A DNA stretch of 64,000 nt from Ignavibacteriaceae bacterium (GTDB lineage: Bacteria > Bacteroidota > Ignavibacteria > Ignavibacteriales > Ignavibacteriaceae), in NCBI GenBank assembly GCA_013360295.1, contig JABWCL010000011.1, positions 62,001-126,000 on the forward strand. The letters are read 5' to 3'. Of the stretch, positions 9,497-19,006 are shown one piece after another. The position numbers were made by a program, and so were the translations under genes. The notes beneath the pieces were generated by a model. It was not told the origin of the DNA. It did no database searches and worked only from the letters and a program-made list of their open reading frames with translations. Each line of letters starts with the position of its first letter. Position 1 is the stretch's first letter.

Positions 9497-10340
9497 CACC
9501 AGCCGCTTTCATCACCACAAAAACCAGAATCCCCAGCGTTGCACCGAGGTAGAGAGTTCTTATATACTTTCGCCCTTCATCGCCACTGGACTTCAGCAGC
9601 TTCACGGTTGAGTATACTATGCTTATATCAATGATCAGTACCGGAATAAGATAGACCAGGCTGAACCAGCCAAGTATAAACGGAAGGAAAGAGAGAAGGT
9701 AGACAATTGTAAATATCAATCCGCTGATATTAAGAGCGGGGCGCCTTCCGTATATGATCGCCAGTGATTTTGATCTGATGATCATATCCCCTTTAGCGTC
9801 CATTGCGTCCGCGGCGATTTCTTCTCCAAGGTCAATAAGCGCAGCGAGCACCGCGAAGTACCAGACAGTCTTTTCCAGCGGATATCCCACAGAGAACCCG
9901 CCATAGACAAACGTCATACCAACGGAAAAGCTGACCATAAGATTACCCGGCAGCCCGCTTTTTTTATATTTCCTGTTATATAGAAAACCTATAACGGAAA
10001 CAAGCAGGGCTAAGAACAGTGTCTGAAATGATAAAAATGCTCCGCCTGAAAACCCAAACAAGAATAATGAGACAGCCCAGATAAACGCTCCCTGTGGAGA
10101 TACGGCTCCCGATGGTATGGGGCGGTGCGGCGCGTTGATCTTATCAGTCTCGATATCATAATAATCATTCAGAACAAGGATTGACGCGGAAATGAGGAAG
10201 ATAGAAGTAAAGCCAAGGGCCATCTGCAGAACTGAAGGGATAGCGCCGAGGGCGAGTATCTGTCCCATCACCACGCATATCCCCGCCGAAACAGGCAGTT
10301 CAACCCTCATCAGTTTTACTAGACCTTTTAACGTTCTCAT
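9489..10340 (-). CDS. UbiA family prenyltransferase, probable digeranylgeranylglyceryl-phosphate synthase-type
   Basis: 283 residues with about eight membrane helices. The first Asp-rich prenyl-diphosphate motif is NDYYDIETD (58-66) followed by KINAPHRPIPSG; the second is DLGEEIAADAMDAKGD (about 170-185). The NAPHRPIPSG form resembles the geranylgeranylglycerol-phosphate geranylgeranyltransferases annotated in the FCB group and archaea, but menaquinone, heme and chlorophyll relatives cannot be excluded. It starts one base after the TrmO stop codon, so the two are co-transcribed. A GGGP synthase occurs at 26201 in the same window. The stop lies in a repeat, so the last residues may be repeat-derived. 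Confidence 0.85.
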   Translation of the reverse strand: MRTLKGLVKLMRVELPVSAGICVVMGQILALGAIPSVLQMALGFTSIFLISASILVLNDYYDIETDKINAPHRPIPSGAVSPQGAFIWAVSLFLFGFSGGAFLSFQTLFLALLVSVIGFLYNRKYKKSGLPGNLMVSFSVGMTFVYGGFSVGYPLEKTVWYFAVLAALIDLGEEIAADAMDAKGDMIIRSKSLAIIYGRRPALNISGLIFTIVYLLSFLPFILGWFSLVYLIPVLIIDISIVYSTVKLLKSSGDEGRKYIRTLYLGATLGILVFVVMKAAGVQ

Positions 10341-10341
10341 A

Positions 10342-11178
10342 TTAGGATATTGTATTTTGTTTATTTGTTAAAAAACCTTCCGCTAAATATTCACGGTGGA
10401 GTGATTTGTCACCGTATTTATCATTATTGATATCATTAAGTTCGTCTTCCGAATAGCCTGATATCACCCCTGTTACAGTGACCTTATTATCTTTATTGTC
10501 AACCTGATACAATATCCTCCAGGTGCGGTATGCCAGCAAGTATTCATCCGAGAGGCTGGAAAGTTTTTTTATCCTTTTCCGTTTTGTATCAAACGGATTG
10601 AAAGAAAGCTGAACTGAGGCATATCCTTCCAGGTTAATACCCGCCTTTTTGTTCAGCCACTCTGTCTGCTTCTTTGCCTCAGCCGAAAAAATCACGGGAA
10701 ACATTTTGTCCATATCAGTAGTGACCCATCCGGTTTCAGCATCGGGGAATGAATCCGAGTAAGGAAGGTACGGTTTAATATCAAACACCGGGGAGCCATC
10801 GAGTATATCAGACTCTGAAATGTAAATATTCCTTTTGTCAATTCTCACAAGTTTAACACAACTGATCCCGATCTGGTTCGGGCGGTATGGAGCGCGTGTC
10901 GCGAAGACGCCAATTTTTTTTCCATCGTTACGCGGGGGAGTTACAAGGGGTTTCCAGTTATTATTAAGGTGGAACCTGTATATCACCCATATCCGACTAA
11001 ACCCGTCCAAACCTTTAAGGGCCTGGGAATAGTTATTCCCCGGATAAAGTTTAATAACGGATTCATTTTCAGTGGCCAATACTCCCTGCCGCGGGGCTTC
11101 ATAGCGGTATTTCACTTTACTCCGGACGTAACCGATGGGTTCAATCCGGTATTCTTCATTTTCCATATTGCACTTCAA
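10342..11178 (-). CDS. trmO: tRNA (N6-threonylcarbamoyladenosine37-N6)-methyltransferase TrmO-like
   Basis: 278 residues. The N-terminal TrmO/TsaA beta-barrel domain (about 8-145) shows IGYVRSK, LDGFSRIWVIYRFH, GVFATRAPYRPNQIGIS and the signature DGSPVFDIKPYLPYSDS. A C-terminal domain (about 160-265, ending in the form seen in bacterial TrmO, ..DPFDTKRKR.. to Y..WRILYQVD) follows. E. coli TrmO methylates t6A37 in tRNA-Thr(GGU) using SAM, and that role is inferred. A second Met five codons inside could be the true start. It is the promoter-proximal gene of a two-gene unit with UbiA. Confidence 0.85.
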   Translation of the reverse strand: MKCNMENEEYRIEPIGYVRSKVKYRYEAPRQGVLATENESVIKLYPGNNYSQALKGLDGFSRIWVIYRFHLNNNWKPLVTPPRNDGKKIGVFATRAPYRPNQIGISCVKLVRIDKRNIYISESDILDGSPVFDIKPYLPYSDSFPDAETGWVTTDMDKMFPVIFSAEAKKQTEWLNKKAGINLEGYASVQLSFNPFDTKRKRIKKLSSLSDEYLLAYRTWRILYQVDNKDNKVTVTGVISGYSEDELNDINNDKYGDKSLHREYLAEGFLTNKQNTIS

Positions 11179-11288
11179 ATATATGTTTTACTTCTAAGGT
11201 GAAATATAACGATATTATTCTGCAAGAATATATTTCGCAGCAAAAATCTGGCACAGAATTTGATATAAAAAAATTTAAAAAATTTTTC

Positions 11289-11319
11289 TTGACAATGTGA
11301 AATAACGTGATTACTTTCG
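11289..11319 (+). promoter_or_regulatory. Candidate Bacteroidota-type promoter
   Basis: TTGACA at 11289-11294 and TACTTTCG at 11312-11319 (one mismatch to the TAnnTTTG -7 element) sit about 65-90 bases before the ATG of the next gene. Spacing between the elements agrees with the family -33/-7 pattern. Confidence 0.4.
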
Positions 11320-11381
11320 CCTGACAAAGCTGTGTTATTTTTTAATTCACTCACATTTCACTTACTTAAGAAAGGTCTCTT

Positions 11382-12794
11382 ATGAAACTTTTTTCACTGC
11401 TGTTCTTATTCTTTTTCGCTGCCAGTATGACATTCGCGCAAATGGATCTGGCGCCCAAGGATCCTATCGGAGGCGAAACACCCGGCGGAATTACCTACGA
11501 CACAATTCCTCCTGTCGGTTTCCCGTTTCCTACGGTGTTTAATTTTAATTATTCTCTGGTTCCGGGTGTTAACGCGGGTTCAGTCGGCGCAATGTACTTC
11601 AACGGGAAGTATTATCTGAACCGCTGGAATTCCACAATGATGTATCGTTATAACGCGAATGGTCCAAACGGCGCTCCCGGTACATTCGCTGATTCAATGA
11701 CTTACCAGGGTTCCTGCAGGGATCTCGCCACTGACGGAATGTATCTCTATGGCGGAAACGCGTCAACTGCTCTCTACAGGATTGATCCCAATACAATGGC
11801 AACCTTAAAAACATTTACTCTCGCCGGCGGCTCAACACGTGCGGTTGCCTGGGATCCAAACCGTATGGGCTTCTGGAATACCAACTTCGGCGGCAACATT
11901 TTCCTCCACGATACAAACGGTGTTTTGAAAACCCAGATAACCTCTACACTCGCCGGTAAATACGGAATGGCTTTTGATTCTCTGCCGGGACAGCCCGCGT
12001 TCCTGTGGGTATGGAACCAGGTTACAGGCGGACTGACCGCAAGCCTTCATAAAATTAACATAGCGACCGGACTGGAAGTAGCAAATTATGTCTTTACCCT
12101 CACGGCTGCCAGCATTGGTATTCCGGGCGGCGCAGAAATCTGCTGGGTAAACAACAACAGATATCTCTTACTTAACTACCAGAACTTTGCTCTTGCCGGT
12201 TACCTGATGGAAGGTATAATCCCTGTTGAATTCACTGCTTTCAGCGCCAAGACTGTCGGCGGAGACGTTGTTCTCGACTGGTCAACCGCCACGGAAAAGA
12301 ATAACCGCGGATTTGAGATCCAGAGGAAATCAGGAAACGGTGAATACATTGTTGTTGGATTTATCCCGGGCAACGGAACATCACTTACCCCGCGTAACTA
12401 TTCGTTTGTAGACAAAAACGTTCAGACGGGATATTACTCATATCGCCTGCGCCAGATGGACTATGACGGAAGCTACGCTCATTCAGCAGTAGTAGAAGTC
12501 GACGTCATGGCTCCCGTTCAGTTCTCTTTAGACCAGAACTACCCGAACCCGTTCAATCCCGCGACCACAATCAGCTTCAGCCTCGCTGTTGACTCAAAAG
12601 TATCAATGAAAGTTTATGACGTACTCGGCAAAGAAGTTATGACCCTCGCGGGTTCTGAGTTCAGCGCCGGCACCCATAACCTGAGCTTCAACGCTTCCGG
12701 CCTTACCTCCGGAGTTTATGTTTATAAGATCGAAGCTTCCGGTGTTGACGGAACCAACTTCTCGTCAATGAAGAAGATGATACTGAATAAATAA
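11382..12794 (+). CDS. T9SS-exported protein with propeller-like repeats
   Basis: 470 residues. A signal peptide (about 1-20, ending TFAQ) leads into a repeat region (about 50-285) with strands such as GSVGAMYFNGKYYLNRW, RDLATDGMYLYGGNASTALY and WDPNRMGFWNTNFGG, which suggests an open or small beta-propeller of unknown specificity. An Ig-like linker (PVEFTAFSAKTVGGDVVLDW) and a T9SS C-terminal domain (QNYPNPFNPATT.. to SSMKKMILNK) follow. Likely surface or secreted; no catalytic motif seen. GC content and codon use match neighbours. A terminator lies 56 bases downstream. Confidence 0.75.
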   Translation: MKLFSLLFLFFFAASMTFAQMDLAPKDPIGGETPGGITYDTIPPVGFPFPTVFNFNYSLVPGVNAGSVGAMYFNGKYYLNRWNSTMMYRYNANGPNGAPGTFADSMTYQGSCRDLATDGMYLYGGNASTALYRIDPNTMATLKTFTLAGGSTRAVAWDPNRMGFWNTNFGGNIFLHDTNGVLKTQITSTLAGKYGMAFDSLPGQPAFLWVWNQVTGGLTASLHKINIATGLEVANYVFTLTAASIGIPGGAEICWVNNNRYLLLNYQNFALAGYLMEGIIPVEFTAFSAKTVGGDVVLDWSTATEKNNRGFEIQRKSGNGEYIVVGFIPGNGTSLTPRNYSFVDKNVQTGYYSYRLRQMDYDGSYAHSAVVEVDVMAPVQFSLDQNYPNPFNPATTISFSLAVDSKVSMKVYDVLGKEVMTLAGSEFSAGTHNLSFNASGLTSGVYVYKIEASGVDGTNFSSMKKMILNK

Positions 12795-12850
12795 TGGATA
12801 ATTGACAATGGACAATGGATAATTGAAAATTGTTGATTAAAAATTTTTTA

Positions 12851-12876
12851 GGCGCGTCCGAGGACGCGCCTTTTTT
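12851..12876 (+). terminator. Rho-independent terminator
   Basis: GGCGCGT (12851-12857) pairs with ACGCGCC (12864-12870) around a CCGAGG loop, followed by six T. It closes the upstream T9SS-protein gene. Confidence 0.9.
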
Positions 12877-13088
12877 ATTTTAATATTATTTGTGAAGTAG
12901 CCCCGGCATCTTAACAACAACAAGCTCGACTAACCAATAAGAATGCCTTTAAGAATAGTATGATATGAATGGAAATTTGAGAATGGAGAATTCTAAACGC
13001 GGCAGAGTAAAAAACACTTCCCGTGTTTATATCAGAGACCGGGAAATATTATAATTTTACGAAAACACTTCTATTTACCCGGACTGAT

Positions 13089-13146
13089 TATTTGATTTGA
13101 GAATCCGCCATTTTGTTTTAAAATGGATAATCAAATATTTTTTATT
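13089..13146 (+). terminator. Two-tier hairpin before the amylase gene
   Basis: Outer arms TATTTGATT (13089-13097) and AATCAAATA (13129-13137), inner arms CCATTTT (13108-13114) and AAAATGG (13120-13126), then a T-rich run (TTTTTTATTT). It sits about 40 bases before the start codon of a co-directional gene, so it could be an attenuator-like leader or a terminator of upstream read-through. Confidence 0.45.
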
Positions 13147-13182
13147 TAGATATAAGCCGTTATCCGGGCCTTCGAGAAACAG

Positions 13183-15027
13183 ATGAAATTACAAATTCAA
13201 ATAATTATACTCTTTACCATTATGCCACACTTATTCCACGCGCAGCAGCATACTTTTACCCCGGAATGGGCAAAACACGCAATCTGGTACCAGATATTCC
13301 CGGAAAGGTTTTCAAACGGCGACCCTTCGAATGATCCGACGGTGAAAGATATTATTGGCGCCGATCCGCAGGAGCGCCCCGCGGCCTGGGAGGTGCATCC
13401 GTGGAACAGCGACTGGTATGAACTGCAGGAATATGAAAAAGTTAACGCGGAACTTGACGGCAATCCCGCGTTATGGAAGCACCTTCTCCGACGGAGATAC
13501 GGCGGCGACATTCAGGGAATAATAAATAAACTCGGCTACCTTAAAGAACTCGGTATAAACGCAATTTACCTTAACCCGGTTTTCGATTCCCCCTCCCTTC
13601 ACAAATATGATGGCGCTTCGTATCATCATATTGATCCGAATTTCGGCCCCGACCCAATAGGCGACAGGCTGATGATGGAAAAAGAAGACCCTTCCGATCC
13701 TTCAACCTGGGTGTGGACAAAAGCCGATGAACTCGCGCTCGAACTTATAGAAAAAGCCCACAGCCTCGGGATGAGGATAATCTTTGACGGAGTGTTCAAT
13801 CACCTGGGGATTAATAGTTTCGCTTTTAGAGATGTTGTAAAAAACCAGCAAAATTCCAAATACAAAGACTGGTTTATCATCAAATCGTGGGAAGACAAAT
13901 CAAATGGCACAAAATTTGATTATGAGGGATGGTGGGGCGTTAAATCGCTTCCCGAACTGCGCGAGGACGAATCAGGGATAGTAAAAGGGCCAAAGGATTA
14001 TATCTTCGCGGCAACGGAACGGTGGATGAACCCAAAAGGGAAAGGTACCCGATACGGTATAGACGGTTGGCGCCTCGATGTTGCGTTTTGTGTAAGCCAT
14101 AACTTCTGGAAAGACTGGAGAAAACACGTTAAGGGAATCAATCCCGAAGCCTACATCACCGCCGAACTTGTTCTGCCGCTTGAGGATGTGAAGCCATATC
14201 TTCAGGGAGATGAATTCGACGGCGAGATGAATTATATTTTCGCTTTCGCCTGCGCGGATTTCCTCTTCACATCACCTGATAAAACAATCACCCCTTCACA
14301 ATTCGATAAACAACTCGAATTTCTGAGGAATGCTTACCCCGCGGAGGTATCTTATGTTACACAAAATTTATTTGGAAGCCACGATGCGGCGCGCATAGGA
14401 ACACATATAGTTAACAGAGGTATCGAACGGTACTCAGACTGGGGAAAATACTTCGGAGCTTCAAAAGCCGCGGATAACCCTGAATACCGGGTACGTAAAC
14501 CATACGATTACGAAAAACAGCTTCAGAAACTTTTCGCGATAATACAGTTCACTTACGTTGGCGCGCCAATGATCTACTATGGAGATGAAGCGGGAATGTG
14601 GGGAGCGAATGATCCAGACTGCCGCAAGCCTATGGTCTGGAAAGAAATAAACTATAAGCCGGAAAAATATAATCCCGACGGCAGCACCAGAAAACCGGAT
14701 GAAGTCAGGTTTGACGATGACCTTTTTAATCATTATAAAAAACTCGCTGACATACGAAACACTTACTCCGCGCTCCGTTCCGGAGGTTACCAGACAATTA
14801 TTACTAATGACAAGAAAAAAATATTCGGCTACAGCAGAAAAGAAAATGAACAGGAGCTGATCGTTCTAATAAATAATTCTGAGAACAAAACTGACGTTGA
14901 TGTTCCGGCAGAAAAGAATAGTACATTTACCGAACTACTGAGCGGAGAAAGCCTGAATGCAAGCGGCGGCAGTTTAAAAATAAGTTTGCCGGCGAAGTGG
15001 GGAGTGATTCTTTATAATGGCAAATAG
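13183..15027 (+). CDS. Exported GH13 alpha-amylase / cyclomaltodextrinase-type glycosidase
   Basis: 614 residues with a signal peptide (about 1-20, ending FHAQQ). The GH13 (beta/alpha)8 barrel contains WYQIFPERFSNGD, GDIQGIINKLGYLKELGINA, GVFNHLG (about 201), the nucleophile Asp in GWRLDVA (about 297), acid/base Glu in TAELV (about 328) and transition-state Asp in GSHDAAR (about 401), so the catalytic triad is intact. The C-terminal beta domain is present. It resembles neopullulanase/cyclomaltodextrinase subfamilies that act on maltodextrins; exact specificity is inferred. There is no T9SS domain, so it is probably periplasmic. Confidence 0.9.
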   Translation: MKLQIQIIILFTIMPHLFHAQQHTFTPEWAKHAIWYQIFPERFSNGDPSNDPTVKDIIGADPQERPAAWEVHPWNSDWYELQEYEKVNAELDGNPALWKHLLRRRYGGDIQGIINKLGYLKELGINAIYLNPVFDSPSLHKYDGASYHHIDPNFGPDPIGDRLMMEKEDPSDPSTWVWTKADELALELIEKAHSLGMRIIFDGVFNHLGINSFAFRDVVKNQQNSKYKDWFIIKSWEDKSNGTKFDYEGWWGVKSLPELREDESGIVKGPKDYIFAATERWMNPKGKGTRYGIDGWRLDVAFCVSHNFWKDWRKHVKGINPEAYITAELVLPLEDVKPYLQGDEFDGEMNYIFAFACADFLFTSPDKTITPSQFDKQLEFLRNAYPAEVSYVTQNLFGSHDAARIGTHIVNRGIERYSDWGKYFGASKAADNPEYRVRKPYDYEKQLQKLFAIIQFTYVGAPMIYYGDEAGMWGANDPDCRKPMVWKEINYKPEKYNPDGSTRKPDEVRFDDDLFNHYKKLADIRNTYSALRSGGYQTIITNDKKKIFGYSRKENEQELIVLINNSENKTDVDVPAEKNSTFTELLSGESLNASGGSLKISLPAKWGVILYNGK

Positions 15028-15070
15028 CGGCGTTGAGTTTGATTAATAACCGGAATCGTGAAAGTTCTAT

Positions 15071-15183
15071 AGAGTTAAGAGTTAAAAGTTAAGAGTTAAT
15101 GTGAGGCGTTAATATTTGGGGATACAATAGTAGTTGTATATAAATCTGCGGTCATCTTATTAAATCTGTGTCATCTGTGTTCC
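15071..15183. repeat. Heptad repeat and dispersed ACACAGAT phrase
   Basis: AGAGTTAAGAGTTAAAAGTT at 15071-15090 is a heptad-style repeat like those at 1381, 50271 and 51916. At 15141-15183 AATCTGCGGTCATCTTATT then AATCTGTGTCATCTGTGTTCC-like sequence is an inverted-orientation copy of the phrase at 1020-1066. The pair fills the gap between two converging genes. Confidence 0.65.
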
Positions 15184-15211
15184 AAAAAATTTATCGCAGA
15201 AGATCCTTTTA

Positions 15212-16585
15212 CTAACCGTCGCGCTTCAATTTCTGCATCGCTTTTTCATATAAAAGTTCAGGATTTTCTATCCCTTCATCAAGCTGAATATCAAACGCAA
15301 CGGAAAGTATCCTCTTAAACTCCGGGCCGGGCTTACGCCCTTTCTTTATTAAAAATTCTCCGTTCAGCACCGGATGAATTTTTTCCTTCCCAAGTTCATC
15401 TGCCAAGGCAAGTATTTTTTCAGTCTCGGGAGTAAATGTCATAACATCGGAGGTAAAATTCCCGCAGCGGTCAGCCTGGGTAACATAAGCCGCAACGTGA
15501 AGGGGGAGTTCATTATGCAGCCTCTTCCACGCGCCTGCTGAAGCGCTATCTTTTGCCAGCTGATAGGGGCGCATATGGTTCCGGACTATCGACAAAACTC
15601 TTTCAGTCAGTTCAATATTGTTTGTCAGTCTGTGCATAAACGACACCGCCACATCCACTCCCGCGGATTCGTGTTTATACGCGGTTAACCTGACCGGATC
15701 AGTAGTCGCCGGTTTCCCCATATCGTGACAAAGCATACCGTACATATATGGCAGTTTCCAGTCACCGGGCAGATACCCGCGAAGCTTCGCGGCGTTATCC
15801 ATAACAAGAAGAGTGTGAGTCCACACATCCCCTTCCGGATGGTATTCCGGATTCTGCGGCGTGTCAATTAGCGCGGATAGTTCAGGAAATTTGTTAATCC
15901 ATCCACAGTCAACGAGGAATTTTAATCCCGCTGACGGCTTTTCCGTTTTCATCATCAGTTTATTAAACTCAAGCATCAGTCTTTCAGACGGCAGTGTATC
16001 AAATTCATCAACCATGCTGCGGCATAGCTCAACAGTTTCTCCGTCTACTTTCCTCCCTTTCCTGGGAAGGATCTGCATTATCCTTAAAACCCTTAACGGG
16101 TCCTCAACAAAAGTATGAGGATCAGTTGCGCGGAGGATTCCATCCTTCAAATCACCGACACCGTTAAAGGGATCAATTATTTCAAGCGTGGATAAGTTTA
16201 AATATATTGAATTGATCGTCAGGTCTCGCCTTCGCGCGGCTTCTCTGACATCAAGCGTTGGGTCAAGCTCAACTGTAAATCCCCTGTGCCCGACACCGCT
16301 TTTGTTATCGCGGCGCGGGATTGAAAAGTCATACTCTTCGTCATCCGCCCAAAGCTTAATAATACCAAATGCCCTGCCGACAAGGCTGGTCCTTCCGAAT
16401 CCTTTAAGCAGATCATTGAGTTCCTGATAATTCAGGCCGTAGCACTCCACATCCCAGTCCTTTACCGGCGCACCCATCAGCGCATCAAGAACCGCACCGC
16501 CCACAAGGTAGGAGGCAGAACCGCGTGATGACAAAGCACCAACAACTTTCTGAAGGGTTAATGGTATTTCGAATCTAACTTTCAT
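15212..16585 (-). CDS. CCA tRNA nucleotidyltransferase / poly(A) polymerase-family protein with HD domain
   Basis: 457 residues. The class II nucleotidyltransferase head shows YLVGGAVLDALMG followed by DWDVE (metal Asp pair near 40-42), the RRDNKSGVGHRGF region and RRDLTINSIYLNL, then FVEDPLRVLRIMQ and the primer-binding region. An HD phosphohydrolase domain (about 245-380) shows HPEGDVWTHTL and CHDMGKP. This architecture is that of bacterial CCA-adding enzymes with HD; since the tRNA here lacks an encoded CCA, such an enzyme would be required. CCA- versus A-adding or poly(A) activity cannot be separated by eye. Confidence 0.88.
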   Translation of the reverse strand: MKVRFEIPLTLQKVVGALSSRGSASYLVGGAVLDALMGAPVKDWDVECYGLNYQELNDLLKGFGRTSLVGRAFGIIKLWADDEEYDFSIPRRDNKSGVGHRGFTVELDPTLDVREAARRRDLTINSIYLNLSTLEIIDPFNGVGDLKDGILRATDPHTFVEDPLRVLRIMQILPRKGRKVDGETVELCRSMVDEFDTLPSERLMLEFNKLMMKTEKPSAGLKFLVDCGWINKFPELSALIDTPQNPEYHPEGDVWTHTLLVMDNAAKLRGYLPGDWKLPYMYGMLCHDMGKPATTDPVRLTAYKHESAGVDVAVSFMHRLTNNIELTERVLSIVRNHMRPYQLAKDSASAGAWKRLHNELPLHVAAYVTQADRCGNFTSDVMTFTPETEKILALADELGKEKIHPVLNGEFLIKKGRKPGPEFKRILSVAFDIQLDEGIENPELLYEKAMQKLKRDG

Positions 16586-16648
16586 AATAACTACTTGTTA
16601 AAATACAAAAAAATATGCGCGGCGGGAGGTTATTATTTACGGGGAGAA

Positions 16649-16679
16649 CAAAAAAAGCCCGGCAGCAAAGCCGCCGGGC
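16649..16679 (-). terminator. Rho-independent terminator of the leftward T9SS gene
   Basis: On the minus strand GCCCGGC (16679-16673) and GCCGGGC (16663-16657) form a 7-base stem, followed by eight T (A run at 16649-16656 on the plus strand). It lies 25 bases after the stop of the 762-residue gene. Confidence 0.9.
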
Positions 16680-16704
16680 CTGAAGTCAATAAAAATTTAC
16701 TTAG

Positions 16705-18993
16705 TTACTTCTGCAGGATCATTTTGCGCGTAAAGCTGAATTCACCCGCGTTCATTCTGCAGATATAGATACCGCTCGGGAGTGATGAAGCATCAAACCT
16801 TACTTCGTGTATTCCGCTCTCCATATATCCGTCAGATAAAGTGGAAACAAGCTCTCCGGTAATGTTATATACGGATATCTTTACATATCCTTCTGCCGGG
16901 AGGCTGAACCTTACAACCGTTGAAGGGTTGAAAGGATTAGGATAATTCTGGTCAAGTTTATATTCAACCGGGGTAACAGAAGCGCCGCTCTTAACAGACG
17001 TTACGGAAGACGGCGAAGAAGCTACCATAGACATACCGGGAACCGCGTTAAAGAATCCGGGCATATTATTCTGGTTTGCACCTACAACAGTTGCAAAGTT
17101 AGTGAATGTCGTATCTCCTGAGATAGAGCCCGTGAAGGGGGAAAGATTTATCTGGCCTGAGCCGAACATCTTGCGTACTATAAGCTGGCCGGTAACAACG
17201 CCTGCAGGGAAAGTAAGATCGGCAAAAGGCGCAAGTACGGAAGCGCGGACATCAATCCCGGAAATATGAAGCTTTGTGGCTTCGTAGAAGTTGAGTAATA
17301 CTTTATCTTTTGTGGTACCGCTTACATCAAAGCCGCCGAATAATCTCGAACTGTCGCCGCTGATGTTTACTACAACGGTAGCGCCGGAAGGAACGTCAAC
17401 CGTGAAATTATTAGCGCCAAAAAGGATACTGCCGTCAATATTGAAAACATTTAGACCGGGGTTCGTTCCGACAAGTTCAACGTGATAATAGGAGAACTTC
17501 ATAGTATCAGTCGGCTGAAGCGTTGACAACTGGCTGGATAAGTTTTCGAGATATAACTTAGCCGCGGGGAAATCAACAACGCTGTCCTGAACAATACCGC
17601 TGTCGGCGGAAAAGCCCATTGTTGTTGTAATAAAATTCTGGTATACCGCCCTGCCGTTATATACCCTTCCGGAGATGAAGGTTAAATGGTTGCCAACAAC
17701 TAACACATCTCCGGAATTGGGTGGAAGTTTATCGCCCACGCTGTAGTTGCGGAGGTCAGCGTAACCGCCAACGGCAATCTTTCCTTCTGTATCAGCGGAA
17801 GGCTGTATGAGCGTATCAATAACAAAAAAATTGTAAGGTGAAGCAGGCCCTAATGTAAACTGAGTAGCGTTTACGTTTGAATAATCAACTTTAGTCTGAA
17901 TAATAAGGACTGCGGAGTCGCCTGCGTTAAGATTACCTACCGACCAGATCCCCGTTAGCGGATTGAATACGCCTGAAGGAGTTGAAGAGATAAAATCAAG
18001 CACAGCCGGAAGCTGATCGGAAACTTCAACATTCTGAGCGTTACCGGAGCCGGTGTTTTTAACTACTATACGATAGTTAATGAAATCGCCGTTATTTACA
18101 ACGGTCTTATCAGCTGTTTTATCTACAACTAAATTGATCTGGTTATACCAGGTAATCGTGTTTTTTACTGTTCTGGAAGCAATTGTCGGGGTCGCGAGAA
18201 TAAGTTTCTGCTTGCCGTTCGGATTGGCAACGTGATAATATTTTGTACCTGCGGGAATTCCGACTGTTCCGGTAGCGGTAATTTCAGCTTCAGTTATGTT
18301 TCCGCCCGGATTAAGTGTGATAACAGGAGTTACGCCTGTAGGCCCGGTAGTTACGGTGGTCTGGCTGAGTGTTCCTGCCGTTGTGCTGAGAGTAATGCTC
18401 ACATTAGGCATTGCGATTCCGAGATCATCAAAAGCCTGAACGGTGAAATTAACCGGCGAGCCAATCGTAAAGGACTGCGGAGGGATAACGATCATAAAAG
18501 TATTAAGGCTGAAAGAGTGAGCGTTTGCCTGGGCATCACTGATTATGGCGAGCGCTCTCGTTTTAATTCCTGCATCGGAAACACTTACCGAGTTTACATT
18601 AAGCCCGTCAGAGAAATGCCATAAAGCCAACTGTACCGCTGAGGCTTCTTTCTGAACTGTTGAGAGCGATCCGGTATACGGATACGCTTTAAAAGGATAA
18701 TAATTATTGAGTACATAAGTGAGCCAGATATCTGTGGCGGTTACGTCCTGGTATGACTGATTATACGCCAGAGGGTTATTAATGTCTACACAGTAAAGTT
18801 TCGTTGGGTTACCGTCTATGACTGCGTTAAATGTACCGGCGAATACCGTGGTGCTCCAGGGAGAAGGAAGAGTTACGTTTGTACCCTTATCCGTACTCGT
18901 AACCGTAGCGATACTCTCTATTCCGGCAAATACTGCAGTATGCGCAGCCGCGAAAATGAGAAGTATTGTTAAAGACCTGAGTATGTTTTTCAT
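16705..18993 (-). CDS. T9SS-exported putative adhesin: thioester domain, DUF11-like and choice-of-anchor A domains
   Basis: 762 residues. After a signal peptide (about 1-23) comes a region (35-165) with KLYCVDIN (Cys68) and AVQLALWHF (Gln121), the paired motifs of Cys-Gln thioester domains that form an internal thioester and bind host or surface amines covalently. An Ig-like domain (about 175-270), a DUF11-type repeat (about 285-375, VDKTADKTVVNNGDFINY), a choice-of-anchor A domain (about 378-640, EGKIAVGGYADLRNY; DVLVVGNHL) and a T9SS sorting domain (about 680-762) follow. Role as surface adhesin is inferred from the domains. A terminator follows the gene. Confidence 0.82.
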   Translation of the reverse strand: MKNILRSLTILLIFAAAHTAVFAGIESIATVTSTDKGTNVTLPSPWSTTVFAGTFNAVIDGNPTKLYCVDINNPLAYNQSYQDVTATDIWLTYVLNNYYPFKAYPYTGSLSTVQKEASAVQLALWHFSDGLNVNSVSVSDAGIKTRALAIISDAQANAHSFSLNTFMIVIPPQSFTIGSPVNFTVQAFDDLGIAMPNVSITLSTTAGTLSQTTVTTGPTGVTPVITLNPGGNITEAEITATGTVGIPAGTKYYHVANPNGKQKLILATPTIASRTVKNTITWYNQINLVVDKTADKTVVNNGDFINYRIVVKNTGSGNAQNVEVSDQLPAVLDFISSTPSGVFNPLTGIWSVGNLNAGDSAVLIIQTKVDYSNVNATQFTLGPASPYNFFVIDTLIQPSADTEGKIAVGGYADLRNYSVGDKLPPNSGDVLVVGNHLTFISGRVYNGRAVYQNFITTTMGFSADSGIVQDSVVDFPAAKLYLENLSSQLSTLQPTDTMKFSYYHVELVGTNPGLNVFNIDGSILFGANNFTVDVPSGATVVVNISGDSSRLFGGFDVSGTTKDKVLLNFYEATKLHISGIDVRASVLAPFADLTFPAGVVTGQLIVRKMFGSGQINLSPFTGSISGDTTFTNFATVVGANQNNMPGFFNAVPGMSMVASSPSSVTSVKSGASVTPVEYKLDQNYPNPFNPSTVVRFSLPAEGYVKISVYNITGELVSTLSDGYMESGIHEVRFDASSLPSGIYICRMNAGEFSFTRKMILQK

Positions 18994-19006
18994 CGAAATT
19001 TCCTAA

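Larger units (their letters stand above)
12795..13182. other. Gene-free stretch between T9SS gene and amylase gene
   Basis: Starts with slippage-like phrases (GGATAATTGACAATGGACAA) right after the stop codon, then a terminator (12851-12876) and a second long hairpin (13089-13137). Nothing coding is seen in between. Confidence 0.6.

Noticed and set aside
11248-11264. Sigma-54-like promoter CTGGCACAGAATTTGAT
   Set aside because: The -24 part fits but the essential GC of the -12 element is GA. Kept only as a weak possibility.
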